The notes beneath the pieces were generated by a model. It saw only the letters and a list, made by a program, of their open reading frames with translations. It made no database searches and was not told where the DNA came from. 64,000 bases of DNA from Phytophthora colocasiae (lineage: Eukaryota > Oomycota > Peronosporomycetes > Peronosporales > Peronosporaceae), in NCBI GenBank assembly GCA_018806915.1, contig JAGKQI010000105.1, positions 1,116,001 to 1,180,000 of the forward strand, given 5' to 3'. Positions 44,001 to 56,000 of this stretch are shown one piece after another (position 1 is the stretch's first letter; each line of letters begins with the position of its first letter). The translations under genes were made by a program, and so were the position numbers.

Positions 44001-47000
44001 ACCTCGCCGCTAGAGCTCGCGCTCGTTGCAGCTGCGCTAGACACCGTGACGCTTCCGCTGTTCGCGCTGCCTGAACCGCTCTCCAGAGTCACAGAACCTC
44101 CTGCAGACGAGTCGCCGCTGCTTCCGCCGCGCATTGACACAGAGCCACCGCTAGACGCAGTACTGTCCCCGCCGACCACACTCACAGATCCAGACGTGCT
44201 GTCACTCGAGTCGCCACTGCTCAACGTCACGTCACCGGACACGCCGTCAGATGAAGTGCCACTCGCCACAAACACAGACCCGCTCGCGCTGCCTGCAGAC
44301 GAACCCAGCGTTACATCACCGCTGACAACAGACGCATCATCGCTGCCCCCGCTTAAAACGGACACCGACCCGCCCTGCACGACACCAGCACCACCGGACA
44401 CAGACACCTCGCCGCCAACGTTGTCTCCGGCAGAACGGCCACCAGTTAACCGAACAGCGCCTGCCACGGCTCCGGCAGAAGGCGCCGTAGACAACAGAGA
44501 CGAACCGCCCGTCAACAGTACGTCACCCGCCGCCGATTCACTGCTGGACCCACTGCGTACCTCAATGTCGCCGCCGTCGGCCTTAGACAGACCCACCGAC
44601 AAGGTAATGCCGCCAGCGGAAGCACTCTCGCTCGACGCAGAGCCGGACGAGATATGCACTTCGCCCGACACCACGCCATCCGAGCTCACCAGCCGCACTC
44701 CACCACTGCTGCCTAGGCCTTCTCCGCTGCGCAACGCTAGCGAGGCTCCAGCGCCCGACGAACTCTCGCCACCAGACACGGTCACGTCACCGCCCGTTGC
44801 ACCAGCACCACCGGTCAAAGCCAACGACCCGCCGACAGCACCAGAGCTGCTGCCGCCCGTCACGCGCACGAGACCACCGTCAGCAGTCGCATCACCGCCA
44901 AACACGCTCACCGACCCGCTTGCCTGCTCTGGCGACGCGCCAGACGCGATCGACACAGCGCCAGAAGAACCGGTGGACGCCGACCCACTCGATACAGACA
45001 CGGCACCACTCACGGTTGTACTCGCGCCGCCTTCAGAACCGAGCGTCACCGACCCACTCTCCGCCGACAAACCGTCGCCGCTCACGATCGTCACGCTACC
45101 GCCCGTCAATCCCGACGCGCCACCTCGCACGCTCACAGTGGAGCCCTCGCCCGCCGTCGTCGATGAACCACCAGCCACCTCGATGGACCCAGCACTAGAG
45201 CCACCGGAACCGGTACCGATACGAACCGATCCGCTAGACACGCTGCTAGCGCTGGTGTGCACATCGATGTCGCCACTCGAACCTCCAGACACGACATTCG
45301 TCGACAACGTCACGCCACCGCTGTTCAGGGAGCCAACGCCGCTAGTCAGCAACACAGACCCTCCCGTGTTCATCTCGGACGACCCGCCATCAATCGACAC
45401 GTCGCCGCCATCTCCCTGCGCGTTCGCAGATCCGACGATCTTCACCTTTTGAGCCGCAGCCGCGCTGTTCACACTGCCGCCGACCAACTCCACGTCGCTG
45501 CCGACATCAGTACTGTCGCCCTGCATGAGCTGCAGACTGCCGCCAGAACCGCTACGGACAAACACACTACTGCCAGCCGCGCCGCTACCGGACTCGCCGC
45601 TCGACACACTCACATCACCGCCGACGCTACTAGGCGACGAGCCGCCAGATACCGTGACAGCACCGCCAGGGCCGCTCGATGAAGAAGAACCGCCGGTCAC
45701 GGCCACAGACCCCGAAGGACCAGTTGACGAACCGCCACCGATCACCGACACATCGCCTCCGGAACCAGTGTCATCGCTGGAACCACCCACAACGCTCACT
45801 AGACCAACGGCACCTGTACTGCTAGTGCCGCTGCCCACACGCACAGCGCCTGAGTCGCCGTCCACCACGTTGCCAGACACAATCGACACATCGCCAGACA
45901 CAGACGAAGCACTGGCATCACTGCTCCCGACCGACACAACGCCGCTCGACACAACGCCACCACCGCTAGACACCGACACCGCGCCGCCTGTCGAAAGGCT
46001 GCTAACGCCACCAGACACAGACACACTACCCGCAGCTGTAGACGCGCTGCCAGACTGAACAGACACCTCGCCACTGCTAGCTTCGTCTGAAGATCCGGAA
46101 GACAGCGTCACCACGCCCGACAAAGCGTCTACCGACGAGCCGCTGCTAATTGACGTCGAGCCGCTCGAGGCGTCACCACTGGCAGAAGCACCGCTCTCAA
46201 CGCTCACGCTGCCGCTGCCGAGCAACCCCGTGCCAGACAAAATGGCCACACCACCGCCGACACCAGATACGCTCGCACCGCCATCCACGGAAACGCCGCC
46301 ACCAGTGCCAGCACCCGTCGAGGCCGCACCTCCAGACAAGGAAACGGCTCCCGCTACGCCAGATGTCGCACTCAGAGAGCCACCGCGAACGTTCACCGAG
46401 CCGCCCATGTACGTCCCTTTGCCTGAAACAATATCAAGTTGCCCACCAACTCCTGAGCTGCTGTTCCCAGAGAAAAGCTGGACAGACCCTCCAGTCACAC
46501 CGACACCAGCACCTGCAGATAGTTGAATCGAGCCTGCCGACACGCTGCTGTCCCCGGACGCGATGCTTACACCACCAGAGAAAGAGGATGCCGAAGATCC
46601 AGTACCGATAGCGATTGTACCACTTGAACCACTGCTGGTCGAAGCTGTACGAAGAGACACTGTAGCAGAAACATCGCTGGTGATGCCTACTGGCGCACCG
46701 GATGAAATATCGACCGTGCCCAGTGACCCTCGCCCGGACGAGATACTCACCGGACCAGCACTACGCATTGTATCCGAGACGCTAGTCGAGATTGTGACTG
46801 AGCCACTGCTGCCAGCAAATTTTGACGCGCCAGCCAGTACGGTGACCGAACCTCCCTTCGACAGACCATTGCCACCACTCACATTGATGTCTCCTCCTGT
46901 GCTGGAGGCTCCACCTGTGACGGCAACACTACCACCTACACCGCCTGCGGAGCTCGACGCACCGCCAACCACGCGCACGGCACCAACCGTCGTAGACGAC

Positions 47001-50000
47001 GTCGAAGCGCCACTGCTGATGAGCACATCTCCAGACACACCGCTGGATGATCTGCCGGATTCGATCTGGACAGTCCCACTAGATGCCGCGGACGACACTC
47101 CAGCCGAGCGCAAGACCGCCTTGCCTGAGTCACCCACAACGGATGTCCCCGACACGACATTCACGCTACCGCCCATTCCCTTCGAGCTGTCACCTGCATT
47201 AACAAGTACACTGCCTCCACTACCGGTCGATGAAAAGCCTCCTGTGACAGATGTCAACCCCACGCTCGTCTCTCCGTCGCCAGTTGTCAGCGTCGTGTTA
47301 CCGCTTCCACGTCCCTTGATACCGGAGCTTGACGCGATTGAAACATCGCCAGAGGCACCACCTGCCGAAGACCCGGACACGATACTCACAGTGCCGCCGG
47401 GTGCGCTAGCTCCAGATGACCCAGCAGAGAGCGTCACACGACCACCACTACCCGTCGAGCTGGAACCAGCTCCCACCACAACGTTGCCACTGTTGCCGCT
47501 AGCTGAATCACCGGAACGTAGGTCGACGAGACCACTCGATCCGACGCCAATACCTCGGCCAGAAGCTACGCTTACATTTCCACCCACTGTACTCGAGTCA
47601 CCGGTCGCCACTGAGACTGCACCGGACGAACCGACAGCAGTCGTTCCTGATATAAGCGTCACCGATCCAGAGCTCACGCTGCCTACCCCACCACCAGACG
47701 AGATGCCCACGCTACCACTAGCTTGTCCGTCGCTCGCTCCAGACTGCAGGTACACTGCTCCGCCACGACCGACACTTGACCGGCCACCAGAAACTGCCAC
47801 ATTACCAACCACGTCACGTGCCGCGCCTGATGATATCGACACGACACCACTTGATCCTTGGCTGCCACTGCCAGATGAAATATCGACGCGTCCGCCTGCA
47901 GTCGAGTTGCGAGTAGACATCGAGATTGCGCCAGACGTCATACCCGCTCCAGAAACAACGTCGAGTCGTCCACCCACACCAGAGCTGCTGTTCCCAGAGA
48001 AAAGCTGGATAGACCCTCCAGTCACACCGACACCAGCACCTGCAGATAGTTGAATCGAGCCTGCCGACACGCTGCTGTCCCCGGACGCGATGCTTACACC
48101 ACCAGAGAAAGAGGATGCCGAAGATCCAGTACCGATAGCGATTGTACCACTTGAACCACTGCTGGTCGAAGCTGTACGAAGAGACACTGTAGCAGAAACA
48201 TCGCTGGTGATGCCTACTGGCGCACCGGATGAAATATCGACCGTGCCCAGTGACCCTCGCCCGGACGAGATACTCACCGGACCAGCACTACGCATTGCAT
48301 CCGAAACGCTAGTCGAGATTGTGACTGAACCACTGCTGCCAGCAAATTTTGACGCGCCAGCCAGTACGGTGACCGAACCTCCCTTCGACAGACCATTGCC
48401 ACCACTCACATTGATGTCTCCTCCTGTGCTGGAGGCTCCACCTGTGACGGCAACACTACCACCTACACCGCCTGCGGAGCTCGACGCACCGCCAACCACG
48501 CGCACGGCACCAACCGTCGTAGACGACGTCGAAGCGCCACTGCTGATGAGCACATCTCCAGACACACCGCTGGATGATCTGCCGGATTCGATCTGGACAG
48601 TCCCGCTAGACGCCGCGGACGACACTACAGCCGAGCGCAAGACCACTTTGCCCGAGTCACCCACAACGGATGTCCCCGACACGACATTCACGCTACCGCC
48701 CATTACCTTCGAGCTGTCACCCGCATTAACAAGTACATTGCCTCCACTACCGGTCGACGAAAAGCCTCCTGTGACAGATGTCAACCCCACGCTCGTCTCT
48801 CCGTCGCCAGTTGTCAGCGTCGTGTTACCGCTTCCACGTCCCTTGATACCGGAGCTCGACGCGATTGACACGTCACCAGAGGCACCAGCCGCCGAAGCTC
48901 CGGACACGATACTCACAGTGCCTCCGGGCGCACTAGCTCCAGATGACCCAGCAGAGAGCGTCACACGACCACCACTACCCGTCGAGCTGGAACCAGCTCC
49001 CACCACAACGTTACCACTGTTTCCGCTAGCTGAATCACCGGAGCGTAGGTCGACGAGACCACTCGATCCGGCGCCAACACCTCGGCCAGAAGCTACGCTT
49101 ACATTTCCGCCCACTGTACTCGAGCCACCGGTCGCCACTGAGACTGCACCGGACGAACCGACAGCAGTCGTTCCTGATGTCAGCGTCACCGATCCAGAGC
49201 TCACGCTGCCTACGCCACCACCAGATGAGATGCCCACGCTACCACTAGCTTGTCCGTCGCTCGCTCCAGACTGCAGGTACACTGCTCCGCCACGACCGAC
49301 ACTTGACCGGCCACCAGAAACTGCCACATTGCCGACCACGTCGCGTGCCGCGCCTGATGATATCGACACGACCCCACTCGATCCTTGGCTGCCACTGCCA
49401 GATGAAATATCGACGCGTCCGCCTGCAGTCGAGTTGCGAGTAGACATCGAGATTGCGCCAGACGTCATACCCGCTCCAGAAACAACGTCGAGTCGTCCAC
49501 CCACACCAGAGCTGCTGTTCCCAGAGAAAAGCTGGACAGACCCTCCAGTCACGCCGACACCAGCACCTGCAGATAGTTGAATCGAGCCTGCCGACACGCT
49601 GCTGTCCCCGGACGCGATGCTTACACCGCCAGAGAAAGAGGATGCCGAAGATCCAGTACCGATAGCGATTGTGCCACTTGAACCACTGCTGGTCGAAGCT
49701 GTACGAAGAGACACTGTAGCAGAAACATCGCTGGTGACGCCTACTGGCGCACCGGATGAGATATCAACCGTGCCCAGTGACCCTCGCCCGGACGAGATAC
49801 TCACCGGACCAGCACTACGCATTGCATCCGAAACGCTAGTCGAGATTGTGACTGAACCACTGCTGCCAGCAAATTTTGACGCGCCAGCCAGTACGGTGAC
49901 CGAACCTCCCTTCGACAGACCATTGCCACCACTCACATTGATGTCTCCTCCTGTGCTGGAGGCTCCCCCTGCGACGGCAACAGTACCACCGATACCACTT

Positions 50001-53000
50001 GCGGAGCTCGACGCACCGCCAACCACGCGCACGGCACCGACCGTCGTAGAAGACGTCGAAGCGCCACTGCTGATGAGCACATCTCCAGACACACCGCTGG
50101 ATGATCTGCCGGATTCGATCTGGACAGTCCCGCTAGACGCCGCGGACGACACTACAGCCGAGCGTAAGACCACTTTGCCCGAGTCACCCACAACGGATGT
50201 CCCCGACACGACATTCACGCTACCGCCCATTACCTTCGAGCTGTCACCCGCATTAACAAGTACATTGCCTCCACTACCGGTCGACGAAAAGCCTCCTGTG
50301 ACAGATGTCAACCCCACGCTCGTCTCTCCGTCGCCAGTTGTCAGCGTCGTGTTACCGCTTCCACGTCCCTTGATACCGGAGCTCGACGCGATTGACACGT
50401 CACCAGAGGCACCAGCCGCCGAAGCTCCGGACACGATACTCACAGTGCCTCCGGGCGCACTAGCTCCAGATGACCCAGCAGAGAGCGTCACACGACCACC
50501 ACTACCCGTCGAGCTGGAACCAGCTCCCACCACAACGTTACCACTGTTTCCACTATCTCCACTCTTAGAGTTTCCAGACACAAGCTTAATCGACCCACTA
50601 GTGCCTAGATTGGTATTTCCAGTCGCCATGAACAAATCTCCAGAGACACCGGATGGGCCAGCATTAGCTGTAATGATAGTTATACTGCCAGTGTTCCCAT
50701 CAGCGCTACCACCAGATGAAATAGCTACGGATCCACCGACGCTGTTTTTCCCTGATGTCGATCCTCCTCCAAGGGAGATGCTGCCACCGTGGTCACCGCT
50801 ATCTCCAACACCAACGACAATATTGCCGGCTTGACCATTAGGCGCATCTCCCGAAACAATTTGAACACTTCCGGACGAGCTTGATTCCGAAGCTCCTGTC
50901 TCGATCGATACAGACCCAGTTGATGCCATACCATTTCTAGTTGCAAAAGTTTCCGAATCCGCGCTAGATACAATGACGTCACCACTCTTTTCAGGCAAGT
51001 TAGCCGAAACATGGAAGCGGCGATGTTGAGCATGGATTGCAGCAACAAGGTCAAGAATGACCTTCTGCTTGTCGATTTGGTGGAAGTTCATGAGGCTAAA
51101 ATCGCTCTCGTTCAGGTAAAAGTCCCCGACGCTCACGTACTCGGGGAAAGTTTCGTGGGCTTGCTGGGCAATAACGCCTCTTACAACTGAATCTTCGATA
51201 CCGCGGATTCTTCTCCACTCATCAGTGTATCGATATTGCTTGATTTCAAGAGACTGCAACCGCTGAAGAATATCGTCCTCGTCCACGTCTTCGATGTCAG
51301 TCTTGATGCGTCGATCTGAAGGAGATATAACTTGTGGGAATTGAGCTGGCACCGTGCCAACAACCATGTCTTTTCGAACACGGAACACGATACCATCCGC
51401 AGTACCGGAGCCCGGGTTCTCAAATAGAGTTTCTTCTGTGGATGTCTGTTTAACAAACCTTCCGTCGAGTGACACATCAGATCCATCACTTGTCACGGAG
51501 ACACGCCCGTCACTTCCAACATCAATCGAACCCTTCCGATCCCCAGATATTAAAGCAATTGATCCGCCACCAGCCCCACTTCCAGCAGAAACTGAAACAT
51601 CGCCACTGCTAGAATCATCAGAACTCGAATACGTCTTCAGCTGTAGATTTCCAGGAGTGCCTGAACTGGATTGACCAGTTTCCATAAGAACATCACCACC
51701 GATGCCACTAGACGATGACCCGCCTGATACCGTGACAGCACCGCCAGGGCCGCTCGATGAAGAAGAACCGCCGGTCACGGCCACAGACCCCGAAGGACCA
51801 GTTGACGAACCGCCACCGATCACCGACACATCGCCTCCGGAACCAGTGTCATCGCTGGAACCACCCACAACGCTCACTAGACCAACGGCACCTGTACTGC
51901 TAGTGCCGCTGCCCACACGCACAGCGCCTGAGTCGCCGTCCACCACGTTGCCAGACACAATCGACACATCGCCAGACACAGACGAAGCACTGGCATCACC
52001 GCTCCCGACCGACACAACGCCGCTCGACACAACGCCACCACCGCTAGACACCGACACCGCGCCGCCTGTCGAAAGGCTGCTAACGCCACCAGACACAGAC
52101 ACACTACCCGCAGCTGTAGACGCGCTGCCAGACTGAACAGACACCTCGCCACTGCTAGCTTCGTCTGAAGATCCGGAAGACAGTGTCACCACGCCCGACA
52201 AAGCGTCTACCGACGAGCCGCTGCTAATTGACGTCGAGCCGCTCGAGGCGTCACCACTGGCAGAAGCACCGCTCTCAACGCTCACGTTGCCGCTGCCGAG
52301 CGACCCCGTGCCAGACAAAATGGCCACACCACCGCCGACACCAGCTACGCTCGCACCGCCATCCACGGAAACGCCGCCACCAGTGCCAGCACCCGTCGAG
52401 GCCGCACCTCCAGACAAGGAAACGGCTCCCGCTACGCCAGATGTCGCACTCAGAGAGCCACCGCGAACGTTCACCGAGCCGCCGCCCACACCGTCGTCGG
52501 CGCTAGCACCGGCATCCACGTTGATGTTGCCGCCAAGATTACTGCGACGAACGCCACTGGACAAGCTCACCACGCCGTCCTCGCCGGACGACACCGTCAC
52601 GGAGCCACCGCGTGCGCTTGAGCCGCCACTTGAGCCGCCACGGATCTCCACATCGCCAGCATCCTCGTCGTTAACGGCACCGCTTGCAACGACCACATCT
52701 CCGCTCGAGCCGCTTGCGCTGACACCAGACACGACCGACAGCGAACCGGACGCACCGGAAGCCGCATCGCCAGTGCCAATGGCCACCTCGCCGCTAGAGC
52801 TCGCGCTCGTTGCAGCTGCGCTAGACACCGTGACGCTTCCGCTGTTCGCGCTGCCTGAACCGCTCTCCAGAGTCACAGAACCTCCTGCAGACGAGTCGCC
52901 GCTGCTTCCGCCGCGCATTGACACAGAGCCACCGCTAGACGCAGTACTGTCCCCGCCGACCACACTCACAGATCCAGACGTGCTGTCTCTCGAGTCGCCA

Positions 53001-56000
53001 CTGCTCAACGTCACGTCACCGGACACGCCGTCAGATGAAGTGCCACTCGCCACAAACACAGACCCGCTCGCGCTGCCTGCAGACGAACCCAGCGTTACAT
53101 CACCGCTGACAACAGACGCATCATCGCTGCCCCCGCTTAAAACGGACACCGACCCGCCCTGCACGACACCAGCACCACCGGACACAGACACCTCGCCGCC
53201 AACGTTGTCTCCGGCAGAACGGCCACCCGTTAACCGAACAGCGCCTGCCACGGCTCCGGCGGAAGGCGCCGTAGACAACAGAGACGAACCGCCCGTCAAC
53301 AGTACGTCACCCGCCGCCGATTCACTGCTGGACCCACTGCGTACCTCAATGTCGCCGCCGTCGGCCTTAGACAGACCCACCGACAAGGTAATGCCGCCAG
53401 CGGAAGCACTCTCGCTCGACGCAGAGCCGGACGAGATATGCACTTCGCCCGACACCACGCCATCCGAGCTCGCCAGCCGCACTCCACCACTGCTGCCTAG
53501 GCCTTCTCCGCTGCGCAACGCTAGCGAGGCTCCAGCGCCCGACGAACTCTCGCCGCCAGACACGGTCACGTCACCGCCCGTTGCACCAGCACCACCGGTC
53601 AAAGCCAACGACCCGCCGACAGCACCAGAGCTGCTGCCGCCCGTCACGCGCACGAGACCACCGTCAGCAGTCGCATCGCCGCCAAACACGCTCACCGACC
53701 CGCTTGCCTGCTCTGGCGACGCGCCAGACGCGATCGACACAGCGCCAGAAGAACCGGTGGACGCCGACCCACTCGATACAGACACTGCACCACTCACGGT
53801 TGTACTCGCGCCGCCTTCAGAACCGAGCGTCACCGACCCACTCTCCGCCGACAAACCGTCGCCGCTCACGATCGTCACGCTACCGCCCGTCAATCCCGAC
53901 GCGCCACCTCGCACGCTCACAGTGGAGCCCTCGCCCGCCGTCGTCGATGAACCACCAGCCACCTCGATGGACCCAGCACTAGAGCCACCGGAACCGGTAC
54001 CGATACGAACCGATCCGCTAGACACGCTGCTAGCGCTGGTGTGCACATCGATGTTGCCACTCGAACCTCCAGACACGACATTCGTCGACAACGTCACGCC
54101 ACCGCTGTTCAGGGAGCCAACGCCGCTAGTCAGCAACACAGACCCTCCCGTGTTCATCTCGGACGACCCGCCATCAATCGACACGTCGCCGCCATCTCCC
54201 TGCGCGTTCGCAGATCCGACGATCTTCACCTTTTGAGCCGCAGCCGCGCTGTTCACACTGCCGCCGACCAACTCCACGTCGCTGCCGACATCAGTACTGT
54301 CGCCCTGCATGAGCTGCAGACTGCCGCCAGAACCGCTACGGACAAACACACTACTGCCAGCCGCGCCGCTGCCGGACTCGCCGCTAGACACACTCACATC
54401 ACCGCCGACGCTACTAGACGACGAGCCGCCAGATACCGTGACAGCACCGCCAAGGCCGCTCGATGAAGAAGAACCGCCAGTTACGTTGATAGTGCCAGCT
54501 GTACCTGATGCAGTAGCCCCAGTTTGAATTGCTATCGAACCTGCACGTTCTGAATTGGTTGAACCGGATCGAATCTGAATTCCTCCGGATGTACTTGAGA
54601 TGGCGTCACCAGTTTCCATGAGTACTTGCCCAGTTGCACTTGCATCCGACGCTTGTGTTTGAATAGCAATTTTTCCTCCTGTTTCGTGCTCGGCGCTTGG
54701 TGACAAAATTGACATAGCTCCTGACTTCATTTTACCACGTCCTGACGCAATAGTCACGTTGCCACCAAGGTTGTCGGATTCACCAGCTTCTACAACCACA
54801 TTCCCTGGTGCATATGAATCAACAGAAATACTAGGATCTCCGCCAGATGTGCGTCCCGATAGAAGAGCTATATCCCCACTCCTCTCAAAACCAGGACCAG
54901 TTTCAAGAATCAAGGAACCAGCTTCTTGGACGCTATCAGCTGAAGCCGTTGAAAGCTTAATATGCCCCGATTTAGTGTCGCCACTAGCACTACGCAACTG
55001 AACATCAGCAGCAGCAGTGGTAATTCGGTCTGTTCCAGAATTAACCAAAAATTCGCCAGAAACGCGAGTAGATGTCGAGGTGACACCAACAACGCCTTTC
55101 GCGCCAGCAAATGAGTCGCCAGTACTTATGGCAATTGACCCACTCTCACCAAATGCAGACCAACCTGTTGTCACGGAGATACTACCGCTGTTTCGACTCC
55201 CACGAGAATCAGGGGTCTGCAAGTTCACATTTCCTGGATTCTCGTAGCTTTCTCCGCTTGCAATCATCACGTTACCAGCTGCTGTCCCACTACCTTGAGA
55301 TGATCCTGCTTCAATTACTATAGACCCACCGTCACCGGCCATACTACTTCCTGCTCGCATGCTGATTGCACCCGAGTTGGCTTGAGCACCCCCACTAGCA
55401 ATATTAACATCTCCGCTTTGACTCAGGCTGGATGATCCTGATTCGATACTGATGCTGCCGCTACTCCCACTAGGGGAAGCCTTAGTGTAGGACCCTGCAT
55501 CTGCTGTACTGATGTCAATCCGCCCGCTTTGCCCTTCACTATTGGGCCCAACCTTGAAGCGCTTGTGTTGGGCGTGAATAGCCGCGATTAAATCCATCGT
55601 TATCTGCTGCTTGTTCACCTCATGGAATTGCTCCAAGCTGAAATTTTTCTCTGGAAGCGAAAGTGTTGATATCGTTACGTATTCAGGAAATGTTTCTTGC
55701 GCTTGTTGAGCAATCACACCACGAACAGTTATATCCGGGATCCCACGAATTTCTCGCCACATCTCCGAATAGCGATATTGTTTTACCTCGAGAGTTTGAA
55801 GACGTTGAAGGATAGCATCTTCGTCAATATCTTCGATATCCGTCTTAATTCGTCGGTCGGACGGGTACGTGATCTCGGTGATTTGTGCAGGCACGTGACT
55901 GATCATCTTGTTTGGCTGGAGTCGCCAAATTACTCCTCCCGGTACAGTGGTTTCTCCATTTGCTACCGTCAGCTCACCACTTTCAACACTGATGCTGATG

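Larger units (their letters stand above)
21283..46404 (-). repeat. Tandem repeat D, left array: 2703/2706-bp unit (901/902 codons), about 9.3 copies
   Basis: The landmark CTTTTGAGCCGC (GCAGC in some) occurs at 23801, 26504, 29208, 31915, 34618, 37324, 40032, 42740 and 45446. Base spacing is 2703 bp in the left copies and 2706 bp in the right ones; the 3-bp difference is one Thr codon (SSTAGEGS versus SSTTAGEGS). Other spacings are explained by the 3-bp insertion near 30963 and the frame-breaking gains. Coils are mostly 13-18 residues, interrupted once per unit by QLMQGDSTDVGSDVELVGG and AAAAQKVKIVGSA. This is the largest array in the window, 25 kb. Confidence 0.93.

Noticed and set aside
1..54478. 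CRISPR array or satellite DNA
   Set aside because: Units are 1.2-2.7 kb, coding and contiguous without spacers, and their lengths are whole codons.
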